Virus record (IMG/VR): IMGVR_UViG_3300010389_003143
Location: 1-64,000 of that record
Strand: one strand, 5' to 3'
DNA: 64,000 nt
Origin: a virus
Both the position numbers and the translations under genes were made by a program. Shown piece by piece: positions 58,534-64,000 of the stretch (positions within the stretch are counted from its first letter, which is position 1; every line of letters starts with the position of its first letter). The notes below the pieces were generated by a model. It did no database searches. It had not been told where the DNA came from and saw only the letters and a program-made list of their open reading frames with translations.

Positions 58534-58737
58534 CTAAAGAATGAGCCCTCTTCTCCTCTGCTTTTCGTAATGGGGAGACGTAACCTCGCCTTCCCATTCG
58601 TGCTTGCAATCTTCATTACAGCAGCGCAAAGTTGCCTTCATATTCATATCCAAGGTTTTTGGATTGTGTGCCATCACTATAATATCAGTATATTGATAGT
58701 TTCCGCATTTTGGACATTTATTCAGTCTTTCGGCCAT
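58534..58737 (-). CDS. TFIIS-like zinc-ribbon protein
   Basis: 67 residues, 'NKCPKCGNYQYTDIIVMAHN' and later 'LRCCNEDCKHEWEGEV': CPxCG and CxxDC-x2-W, as in TFIIS/RPB9-type ribbons. Such ribbons bind RNA polymerase or nucleic acid. It overlaps its upstream neighbour by 16 bp. Confidence 0.65.
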   Translation of the reverse strand: MAERLNKCPKCGNYQYTDIIVMAHNPKTLDMNMKATLRCCNEDCKHEWEGEVTSPHYEKQRRRGLIL

Positions 58738-58955
58738 AGTTGCTTATCCTCTAAGCTCTTAGGGTTTAATGAGTTTTTGTCGCAATAACATTGTCCAACC
58801 TGCATAACTGGAGCATAGTTTTTGCATAGCCTAGCGCACTGCTCGTACTTATTGGACTTCAAGGCCATTCCGAAGCAATAAAGCGTTATGCATATTAAGG
58901 CAAAAGTACTCCAGTTTAAAGAAGTCCATCTTTCAATTCGGTGAAATATGCTCAT
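58722..58955 (-). CDS. Small membrane protein
   Basis: 77 residues with one transmembrane segment (about 14-31, LNWSTFALICITLYCFGM), then a Cys-containing periplasm-side segment ('QCARLCKNYAPVMQVGQCYC'). Four closely spaced cysteines may form disulfides. Function unknown. ATGA overlap with the GC-rich upstream cassette. Confidence 0.55.
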   Translation of the reverse strand: MSIFHRIERWTSLNWSTFALICITLYCFGMALKSNKYEQCARLCKNYAPVMQVGQCYCDKNSLNPKSLEDKQLWPKD

Positions 58956-59344
58956 GGCGCCACCTCCCGCCCTTCGGCGTCGAGTAGGACGAGGGTGCAG
59001 CTACACAGGTCAGCCAGTGCAGGCCCGACCCATTTTGCGATCTCGTGTCTAGGCCAACTACGGTCGCTCAGGGCAGGGTAGTCCACCCACCACTGTGGGG
59101 TCGTTGTCGCCGCCGCAGTCGCACGATCCAGCCCCTCCGCCACCGGCTTCCCATCCCACGCGAGGACGAGGGCATCGTGCTCCTCGATGCCCGCCGCTTT
59201 GCATCCTGCACGCCACCACGAGTTGCCTTTGCCGTCGTGGTCTAACCAAGCTGTCGGAGGACGGGCACCGCACGGCCCCTCCTTCAGCAGCCCGTGAGGG
59301 TCGCCCTTCTCGGGCACTAGCAAGACGGCGTGTACTTTACTCAT
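58952..59344 (-). CDS. GC-rich cassette gene, unknown
   Basis: 130 residues, rich in Ala, Gly, Trp and Pro ('LDHDGKGNSWWRAGCKAAGI', then EEHDALVLAWDGKP). Codon use is far more GC-rich than in the surrounding genes. No family recognised. Starts and ends in ATGA overlaps. Confidence 0.5.
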   Translation of the reverse strand: MSKVHAVLLVPEKGDPHGLLKEGPCGARPPTAWLDHDGKGNSWWRAGCKAAGIEEHDALVLAWDGKPVAEGLDRATAAATTTPQWWVDYPALSDRSWPRHEIAKWVGPALADLCSCTLVLLDAEGREVAP

Positions 59345-59613
59345 GGCGCATCCTCCAGCGCGCGAAGCCTCACCGGACCATCCCAGCGGTCACACCTCTG
59401 GCATCCGGTCCTCGCGAGAAACACACCATCAGCGGCCGAGACGATCTCCTGTCGGTCTGGCCCGCATTGACAGGCGTCACCGACCAGCACCACTACACAC
59501 ACGTCAGCGTGCGAGTTGTATCCATCAGCCCAGCCCCGGCAGTAGTCCTCGGACCCCTCCCTATAAGCAACGAACCCGGTATTCGTGAAGTGTCCGACTT
59601 TGGCTCTGCTCAT
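59341..59613 (-). CDS. GC-rich cassette gene, Cys-rich
   Basis: 90 residues with cysteine pairs (DACQCGPD, 'TGCQRCDRW') after an N-terminal globular region, 'TGFVAYREGSEDYCRGWADG'. Family unknown; metal binding is possible. ATGA overlap at both ends. Confidence 0.5.
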   Translation of the reverse strand: MSRAKVGHFTNTGFVAYREGSEDYCRGWADGYNSHADVCVVVLVGDACQCGPDRQEIVSAADGVFLARTGCQRCDRWDGPVRLRALEDAP

Positions 59614-59999
59614 GGCGCAGCCTCCAGTGCGGCCACAAGGGCCTCGGCAGTGGGGAGCCAGCCGTCCGTGATGTTGCCAGCCTCACCGCCAGAGCGGATC
59701 ACGCGGGCCATGTCGAGGCACAGGTCAATGCGGCACTCGGGGTGTGCCTCCTGCACCAACGTGATCAAGCCCAGCCGGGTCAGGTCGTCGGTGAGGTCTG
59801 GGACCATCGTAGGGTGAATGGTGTGCGGCACTCGACAAGCACGTACCGCTCCCCATGCCATAGGTAGGTCTTCTGGTACAAATGCCCGCATCCCCGGCAG
59901 CCAGCGAAAATGCCTACAGTTCACCAGCCTTTTCGCAAGGCTCGGCGGTGTTGTCTCGGTGCCACTCGTCGTGGTGTTTTCTACAGAAGCATCGGACAT
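59610..59999 (-). CDS. GC-rich cassette gene, LA(K/Q)R-VxC protein
   Basis: 129 residues. From residue 20 the segments 'LAKRLVNCRHFRWLPGMRAF' and 'GLITLVQEAHPECRI' match a small phage family I recall by LA-x-R-x-x-x-C-x-x-WRWMPGM. The first 19 residues are disordered and overlap the HNH gene. A related N-terminal fragment lies just upstream (60423-60497). Confidence 0.5.
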   Translation of the reverse strand: MSDASVENTTTSGTETTPPSLAKRLVNCRHFRWLPGMRAFVPEDLPMAWGAVRACRVPHTIHPTMVPDLTDDLTRLGLITLVQEAHPECRIDLCLDMARVIRSGGEAGNITDGWLPTAEALVAALEAAP

Positions 60000-60423
60000 C
60001 TAGCCACCTCTCTGTGTGGTACGAGTCGTGGTGCCACGCGTGCGGGCCGGAACACTCGCCGCCGTTGCCGCCGCAACACTCCACGTCCTGTGCTCGCGGC
60101 AGCCTGCCCGACTGCACGGCGTTGTTGACTGCTGCCTTGCACAGCATGTACCAACGTCGCTTTTGGTAGTAGGCACGATCTGTGGCTCGGCCTTTCTCAC
60201 TCGCCCGGTACTTCTTCTTAGCCCTAGCCTGTGCTTCGCGACCCTTACGGCTCTGCCTGTACCGCTTGTAGGTTGCGGCACGCTCGGGCGATCCCTCTTT
60301 TGCTCGGCGGCGCTTCGCTTCGCACTCCTTGCACTTAGAGTAGCGCCCGTGCTTCCCCATAGGGTTGCTCCGAAAGGCGTCAAGAGAGAGGTTCCGCTGG
60401 CATCCTGTGCATGTTTTGTCCAT
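59914..60423 (-). CDS. HNH homing endonuclease
   Basis: 169 residues. N-terminal Cys pair 'CTGCQRNLSLDAF' and 'KCKECEAKRRRAK', a long basic linker, and the C-terminal HNH site 'GPHAWHHDSYHTERWLDV' then 'RCFCRKHHDEWH'. Typical of free-standing phage HNH homing endonucleases. It overlaps the following gene by 86 bp and follows a gene fragment, as if it had inserted there. High GC. Confidence 0.75.
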   Translation of the reverse strand: MDKTCTGCQRNLSLDAFRSNPMGKHGRYSKCKECEAKRRRAKEGSPERAATYKRYRQSRKGREAQARAKKKYRASEKGRATDRAYYQKRRWYMLCKAAVNNAVQSGRLPRAQDVECCGGNGGECSGPHAWHHDSYHTERWLDVRCFCRKHHDEWHRDNTAEPCEKAGEL

Positions 60424-60497
60424 ACACCGCCACTAACCAGCTTCGGCATCCACCGCCAGCCGGGACAGGCGACGGCGCGTTGTGCTAAGTCATTCAT
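60423..60497 (-). pseudogene. N-terminal fragment interrupted by the HNH gene
   Basis: About 25 codons, MNDLAQRAVACPGWRWMPKL then VSGG, closely resemble the start of the gene at 59610-59999 (LAKRLVNCRHFRWLPGM). Beyond this the frame only reads through the HNH gene out of phase. It is probably a paralogue broken by HNH insertion. Confidence 0.5.
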
Positions 60498-60499
60498 CG

Positions 60500-60970
60500 T
60501 TAAACCCCGATTCCATCAAGTGTTTTTTGTAGTCTAGCGATCTCTGCCTCTAGGGTCTTTTTCTTTTTCTCTAAAGATTTCTTTATCTTTGGCTCTTGCG
60601 CTTTCTTCCACAAAGAAAAGTTAGCCTCATAGGCTGCAAGCTTTTTAGAATAATCTTGCATTCTTTTTTCGTAAGTCTTTAATTTCTTTTTATAAGAGGC
60701 CATCTCTTGATTATATCTAAGATTTTTGCATGGCACAAGAGCTTTGAACTCCATCGATTCATAACGCCATTCATGCTTAATCTCTATATCAGACCAATCT
60801 TTTACTACAGGTTTATGATAATCAAATTTTTCGCAATATTCTTTGACAATATCTCCGATAGCCGATATCTTAAATATGCCCTCGGGAAAGTCTATTGAAA
60901 TTTTCTCAATCTTTATTTTTTCCGGAGGAGTCGGCTTTGTCGGCGCTCTTGGTTTCGTCGGCTTTCTCAT
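60500..60970 (-). CDS. Coiled-coil protein
   Basis: 156 residues: proline/lysine-rich start (KPRAPTKPTPPEKIKIEKI), a globular section ending 'FKALVPCKNLRYNQEMASY', and a long C-terminal coiled coil ('KSLEKKKKTLEAEIARLQKT'). No family recognised. The 5' end overlaps the next gene by 65 bp, so its start may lie further in. Confidence 0.5.
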   Translation of the reverse strand: MRKPTKPRAPTKPTPPEKIKIEKISIDFPEGIFKISAIGDIVKEYCEKFDYHKPVVKDWSDIEIKHEWRYESMEFKALVPCKNLRYNQEMASYKKKLKTYEKRMQDYSKKLAAYEANFSLWKKAQEPKIKKSLEKKKKTLEAEIARLQKTLDGIGV

Positions 60971-61181
60971 TTTGAATCCATTTATTATAAAAGTAAAGTG
61001 CGGCTGTAGATACTCCGCTACCCCGATAGGGTGTGCTTGAAATTATAATCAGCCTTTTATCGCCTGTCAATAGTTTTCGCTGCTCTTCGGTAATTTCCTC
61101 AAAGCCCCTCGACCACTCTTTAAACTCCGGATCATCTGGAGAGTACAAAGGCAGGGGCAAATCCCACTTAATCCCCCTCAA
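60906..61181 (-). CDS. Small unknown protein
   Basis: 91 residues. 'LLTGDKRLIIISSTPYRGSG' then VSTAALYFYNKW resembles a P-loop-like strand-loop-helix but lacks the GK(S/T) step. C-terminal tail Lys/Asp-rich and overlapped by the coiled-coil gene. Tentative real gene by collinearity. Confidence 0.45.
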   Translation of the reverse strand: MRGIKWDLPLPLYSPDDPEFKEWSRGFEEITEEQRKLLTGDKRLIIISSTPYRGSGVSTAALYFYNKWIQNEKADETKSADKADSSGKNKD

Positions 61182-61368
61182 CTACTTTCTCCTCTGGAAC
61201 AATGCCGTAATCACGACTGTAGCGATAGGCAATCATCTTTGCTTTATTCATTTTAAGCAAAATTTCCAAAATCTCACCAAGACAATCTTCTACATCATCT
61301 TTATCTAGGTTATCTGATTCTCTTATTCTATCTATAGACCAGGAGAGCCTTCTCAATTCACTAATCAT
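61168..61368 (-). CDS. Small helical protein
   Basis: 66 residues, helices 'ELRRLSWSIDRIRESDNLDK' and 'VEDCLGEILEILLKMNKAKM'. Short overlaps at both ends (8-14 bp). Family unknown. Confidence 0.5.
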   Translation of the reverse strand: MISELRRLSWSIDRIRESDNLDKDDVEDCLGEILEILLKMNKAKMIAYRYSRDYGIVPEEKVVEGD

Positions 61369-61669
61369 CTTTATCCTCCAGTGAGTATAGCCAATAAAAA
61401 GCGGTTAACTCTTCTTCGGGCTTTATATCCTTTATTGTTTTGAACATAATAAAGTCGCCCTGGATATAGGCCTCGCAGTTTGGATCTTCCGAATGATTAA
61501 AGAAAGCTCCAAGCGGAGTTCTTATATATCCATTTTCAAATCTATCATCTTTAACGTGAGCAATACCTAACTCTGTGTCTTTGGCTATGTGACTTTTGGA
61601 AAACAAACCATTGCCATCTATATCTGAAAATCCAATATATAAAAATTCTGGAAGAGGTCTGTAAGTCAT
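61361..61669 (-). CDS. SET-domain protein
   Basis: 102 residues that match the SET methyltransferase core: 'IDGNGLFSKSHIAKDTELGI' (N-terminal GxG/GLFA-type motif), 'PLGAFFNHSEDPNCEAYI' (NHS-x-x-PN, SAM/pseudoknot) and 'IKPEEELTAFYWLY' (E-E-L-T-x-Y). SET proteins methylate lysine. This is a near-minimal form without pre/post-SET. Phage SET proteins exist, but targets are unknown. ATGA overlap with the next gene. Confidence 0.75.
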   Translation of the reverse strand: MTYRPLPEFLYIGFSDIDGNGLFSKSHIAKDTELGIAHVKDDRFENGYIRTPLGAFFNHSEDPNCEAYIQGDFIMFKTIKDIKPEEELTAFYWLYSLEDKDD

Positions 61670-62124
61670 TTTGTATCCTTTTTAGATTCTTTTAATAATC
61701 TAATGGCTTCTTTTTCTTTTTCAATAAGATTGTAATTTTCAGGATTTAGAGTAATTAAAGCACATACAATACACTCTTTCATGGGTGCGCCGTGTCCACA
61801 TAAGTTACATGTACATTCTTGCTCTAAAGGTCCGGAATCATAACCTGCATCACAACGAGCACAATCGTACCATTTTGAAGTATCTCTTGATAAAGATTTG
61901 CTCCAGTAGTTGGGGTCTGGAAAATCTGGATCTCTCAAAATCAAACCAACCGCTTCACTTGTTGATCCGCACTCAATCCCAACGATTCTTTTTTGAACCA
62001 ACTTTCCATCGAATTCTACCCATATTATTTCGTGAATCTTTGGTTCATCGCCCTTCTTTACAGTTAAAATTCTGCCTCTACCCGGTATGAAAGGGGTAAT
62101 GTCAGGATTTCTATAGCACCTCAT
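61666..62124 (-). CDS. Cys-rich zinc-binding protein
   Basis: 152 residues. The N-terminal half is a beta domain ('RGRILTVKKGDEPKIHEIIW'); the C-terminal half has 'WYDCARCDAGYDSGPLEQEC' and TCNLCGHGAPMKECIVC, eight cysteines giving two Zn sites. A helical tail follows. Role unknown. It overlaps the SET gene by 4 bp. Confidence 0.6.
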   Translation of the reverse strand: MRCYRNPDITPFIPGRGRILTVKKGDEPKIHEIIWVEFDGKLVQKRIVGIECGSTSEAVGLILRDPDFPDPNYWSKSLSRDTSKWYDCARCDAGYDSGPLEQECTCNLCGHGAPMKECIVCALITLNPENYNLIEKEKEAIRLLKESKKDTK

Positions 62125-62543
62125 TCCTCACCCCCGGTCACCACATCAGCGATGTCGATGCCACTGTCGTAGATTTCGATGCCCGAAGGCATGGGCAGCG
62201 GATCAACCACAACCAGCTTACGGGCGATCTCCGCGTAGTTGACCCTCCGTGAAGCGAGCAAGCGACCCATCTGCATGAAGCCCCACTGCATCCGAAGGAC
62301 ACGCTTCGCCTTCTTCTTGCGGAGTCGCTTCTTGCCCCGATGCTTCCGCATTTCGTCAGCGAGGTTCGCCTTGATGTACTCATCGCGGGCCACCTGTCCC
62401 GTGATCATCTTGGACGCCTCGACCATCCTCGCGCTGATGCTCGACGTGGCGTAGGTCGTTGGGCCGCTCATCATCTCCTCACTGACTCCGAGCCCTGTCA
62501 TGATCTTCTGCCGGAACAGATCCACCTCTGCCTTCGTGTCCAT
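62121..62543 (-). CDS. Basic protein with portal-helix-like segment, GC-rich
   Basis: 140 residues from the ATG in a TGATG junction. The first 45 residues, 'KIMTGLGVSEEMMSGPTTYA' then TSSISARMVEASKM, resemble the alpha-helical clip/crown part of phage portal proteins (LGVPPE-x-GG-TYSSS). A very basic stretch (HRGKKRLRKKKAKRVLRMQW) and 'KLVVVDPLPMPSGIEIYDSG' follow. Portal proteins are far longer, so this is a fragment-like or convergent match. Codon use is GC-rich. Confidence 0.4.
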   Translation of the reverse strand: MDTKAEVDLFRQKIMTGLGVSEEMMSGPTTYATSSISARMVEASKMITGQVARDEYIKANLADEMRKHRGKKRLRKKKAKRVLRMQWGFMQMGRLLASRRVNYAEIARKLVVVDPLPMPSGIEIYDSGIDIADVVTGGEE

Positions 62544-62851
62544 CACGGCTTCTCAGTCTGCCACAGGGCATCCGTCACCGCAGACTGGATCGCCTGCTTC
62601 ACCGTGGGCGACTCGCGGGTCCACGACGAGATCGCGTGCTTCACGGCGTCACTGATAGCCGCGTCGAGGTGGCGGCGTACCGACTCCTTGATTCTGTGCT
62701 CCAGATGGCCGTTGGTCACGAGGTCCGTGATTTCTGCCTCGACCTGCTTTTGAATATCGCCCTGACGGGCAACAATAGAGTTGACGACCGAGTGTCGCAT
62801 CGACTCAACGTCGAGCTGTAGTCGAATCATATGCAGAGGTTGACTGCTCAT
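62543..62851 (-). CDS. Small amphipathic helical protein, GC-rich
   Basis: 102 residues from the ATG at 62849-62851 (GGAG six bases upstream). Mostly helix: 'VVNSIVARQGDIQKQVEAEI', 'HRIKESVRRHLDAAISDAVK'. No family recognised. Coupled by one base to the following gene. Confidence 0.55.
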   Translation of the reverse strand: MSSQPLHMIRLQLDVESMRHSVVNSIVARQGDIQKQVEAEITDLVTNGHLEHRIKESVRRHLDAAISDAVKHAISSWTRESPTVKQAIQSAVTDALWQTEKP

Positions 62852-62873
62852 TTTCACTCCTTTGGAATAAAAG

Positions 62874-63401
62874 CTATATAACAAAATAAAACAATAAAAA
62901 CAAGATACCAAATGATAGCTGCCAACTTACAGTGTGTATTAAGAGTGCTGTATGGCTAAAGCCTGAAGCTTCCCAAAACTTCCAGCCATCCGTTGACATT
63001 TTTGGTACCCCTCTGTAAAAAGTAGACAGGTTATAAGCTCCGTCAACATAATTATTTATTGCCCATGCAGCCAAAAAAGAATTCAAAACTACAGAGCTGG
63101 CTAGAAGCGGAGATAAGAACGCTAGGTAGGTAAAGTAAAAAATTAGGGATACAGTATTGGTCATTACAGGTGCAGCAGAAACAAGGGCTTCTTGCACGCT
63201 CGTAAATCTAACAACTTGAACGTATTGGACATAAGCCCAAACCCACCTACCGCTTATCATGCCTGGGAATGGCCATATTTTTGTAATTGTAGCTCCAAAA
63301 TACTGCGCGGTAAGGGCATGTGCCCCTTCGTGTTGCAGATTTTGCGGAATCCACCAAAAAGCGCAAAACAAAAGCATTAATGGCAAAGAAACTGCGTCCA
63401 T
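62874..63401 (-). CDS. Membrane metalloprotease-like protein (HExxH)
   Basis: 175 residues, four to five hydrophobic segments. The first ends in 'PQNLQHEGAHALTAQYFGAT' with H24, E25 and H28, the S2P/M50-like HExxH at a membrane helix. The last segments have 'LAAWAINNYVDGAYNLSTF' (Asn-Asp possible third ligand). Similar M50-like or DUF3267-type integral proteases regulate membrane signalling by intramembrane cleavage. Substrate unknown. Confidence 0.55.
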   Translation of the reverse strand: MDAVSLPLMLLFCAFWWIPQNLQHEGAHALTAQYFGATITKIWPFPGMISGRWVWAYVQYVQVVRFTSVQEALVSAAPVMTNTVSLIFYFTYLAFLSPLLASSVVLNSFLAAWAINNYVDGAYNLSTFYRGVPKMSTDGWKFWEASGFSHTALLIHTVSWQLSFGILFLLFYFVI

Positions 63402-63402
63402 T

Positions 63403-63651
63403 TTATTCCCTCAAAATTTTGGCCTCAAGTATTTCGTATGGCCCCTTTTTATGGTACCCAATTTGATCATATCCACCAACGTGTATAAAGTCCTCTCCAT
63501 CTATAAGACCTATAACGGAGCATAAATGACCTTTTGCAATATCTGCGGCATCGTGATTATTTGTAGCTATCTCATAGCCAATTATTCTATGCCTTGTCTC
63601 AAGCTGAACTTGATATATTGGCATTTTTTCTGGATTATTCCAACTCATCAC
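63403..63651 (-). CDS. Small unknown protein
   Basis: 82 residues, 'MPIYQVQLETRHRIIGYEIA' onwards, compact alpha/beta ('AKGHLCSVIGLIDGEDFIHV'). The layout resembles small ferredoxin-like fold phage proteins but no family is certain. It overlaps the next gene by 17 bp. Confidence 0.5.
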   Translation of the reverse strand: MMSWNNPEKMPIYQVQLETRHRIIGYEIATNNHDAADIAKGHLCSVIGLIDGEDFIHVGGYDQIGYHKKGPYEILEAKILRE

Positions 63652-63991
63652 TCATCTCCTCAACCGCTCTTTGTATTGCGGCTATGAACTCGGGGTCGTC
63701 AATCTCCTTGATCTGGGACAACGACTGACAGTGGAACAGACCCGTGTAGATCGCCCCGCAGTGCTCACAGACCTCCTCTTTTGGCCCCCGACGTGGAAGG
63801 TCTGCCAAGGATACCCCGACGTGCTTCTTGCCGGTAGGCTTCCCATCAGGGTCGATGCACTTGGGACACGGCGGCAGAGCGGGATGCCCGTGCGCTTTCC
63901 CTCCGGTGTAGGTGACACCGGGCACCATCTTGTCGAGGTCAACGAGCTTACCAAAGCAGTTGTCGCACTCATCGACTACACCGGTTGGCAT
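63635..63991 (-). CDS. Zinc-ribbon protein, start near window edge
   Basis: 118 residues if started at the ATG at 63989-63991; the frame stays open to the right edge, so a longer N-terminus is possible. Cysteine pairs 'CDNCFGKL', 'PPCPKCIDPDG' and 'EVCEHCGAIY' suggest two zinc sites. High GC content. Function unknown. Confidence 0.5.
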   Translation of the reverse strand: MPTGVVDECDNCFGKLVDLDKMVPGVTYTGGKAHGHPALPPCPKCIDPDGKPTGKKHVGVSLADLPRRGPKEEVCEHCGAIYTGLFHCQSLSQIKEIDDPEFIAAIQRAVEEMSDELE

Positions 63992-64000
63992 GAGAACAGT

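Larger units (their letters stand above)
58956..60498 (-). other. GC-rich imported block
   Basis: A block of about 1.5 kb visibly much richer in G and C than the AT-rich genes on both sides. It carries four or five genes joined by ATGA overlaps, plus an HNH endonuclease. The change at both ends is abrupt. This points to transfer from a phage or element with different base composition. Confidence 0.65.

Noticed and set aside
60000-60497. A 165-codon open frame that exactly fills the gap between neighbours
   Set aside because: After the first 25 codons it only reads the HNH gene out of frame and has low-complexity Arg/Thr/Ser sequence. The HNH frame carries clear Cys and His motifs, so I keep only the N-terminal fragment.
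1-64000. tRNA, rRNA, CRISPR array, insertion sequence, integrase or att site
   Set aside because: I looked for cloverleaf-like segments, regularly spaced repeats, transposase motifs and tyrosine or serine recombinases and saw none; small or diverged tRNAs could be missed by eye.

Overview
The window looks like part of the genome of a large, virulent tailed dsDNA phage (or a close relative known only from metagenomes). Genes are tightly packed, often with ATGA or TAATG junctions. Many products are small and unrecognised. Several fibre-like proteins are present, as are phage nucleotide and DNA metabolism genes (nrdA, nrdB, dut, topA, dnaB- and dnaC-like, PIN-PhoH). There are inteins and free-standing homing endonucleases. 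I see no ribosomal, tRNA, rRNA or CRISPR features and no integrase. Most of the sequence is AT-rich, with a few clearly GC-rich blocks (about 590-1240, 58956-60498, 62121-62850, 63640-64000) that look imported. The host cannot be read from the window. A lipoprotein with ASH-like and VWA domains and the PrkA/YeaH/SpoVR set suggest a Gram-negative bacterium.

Layout. 1-486: edge-truncated glycosyltransferase-like gene. 579-2645: two-LamG-domain fibre protein ending at a strong terminator. 2755-3396: ClpP-like protease. 3478-6214 (+): five small, mostly basic proteins, each carrying the same short helical-hairpin motif, here called the KEA hairpin. 6306-8867 (+): fibre/adhesin proteins. 8885-17784: mostly minus-strand accessory genes, including Dps, superoxide dismutase, a HAD-2H RNA-repair-like enzyme, an ART-GNAT fusion, a cupin and a trypsin-like protease; many carry the KEA hairpin. 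17851-19401: VWA lipoprotein. 19514-27914: small virion-like protein, M15 endolysin-like peptidase, RNase H-like protein, deformylase, topoisomerase I and dUTPase. 27963-35070: fibre operon. 35233-46302: second trypsin-like protease, PIN-PhoH, a very large KEA-hairpin protein, a homing endonuclease, nrdB and intein-containing nrdA. 46731-54022: PrkA-YeaH-SpoVR operon with two inteins, plus a stand-alone diadenylate cyclase-like gene. 54026-63991: helicase and loader, followed by an array of small Zn-ribbon, SET-domain, HNH and membrane-protein genes.

How the genes may fit together. The KEA hairpin is the most striking unexplained signal. Ten otherwise unrelated proteins share a module of about 30 residues, of the form 'LAxxLxxxGLxKEA' followed by a second amphipathic helix that usually ends in K-h-A or K-h-S. 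It is usually N-terminal, twice internal, and once makes up more than half of a 57-residue protein. By analogy with the capsid-targeting sequences of T4 internal proteins it could route enzymes into the virion or onto a scaffold, possibly with proteolytic trimming. That is inference. The second notable block is a phage copy of the bacterial PrkA kinase/YeaH/SpoVR stress operon, followed by a DisA_N-like gene and a shared terminator. It looks like a host-physiology module.

Limits: all calls come from reading motifs by eye. No alignment, database search or structure prediction was run. Start codons were chosen from Shine-Dalgarno spacing and from junctions with neighbouring genes.
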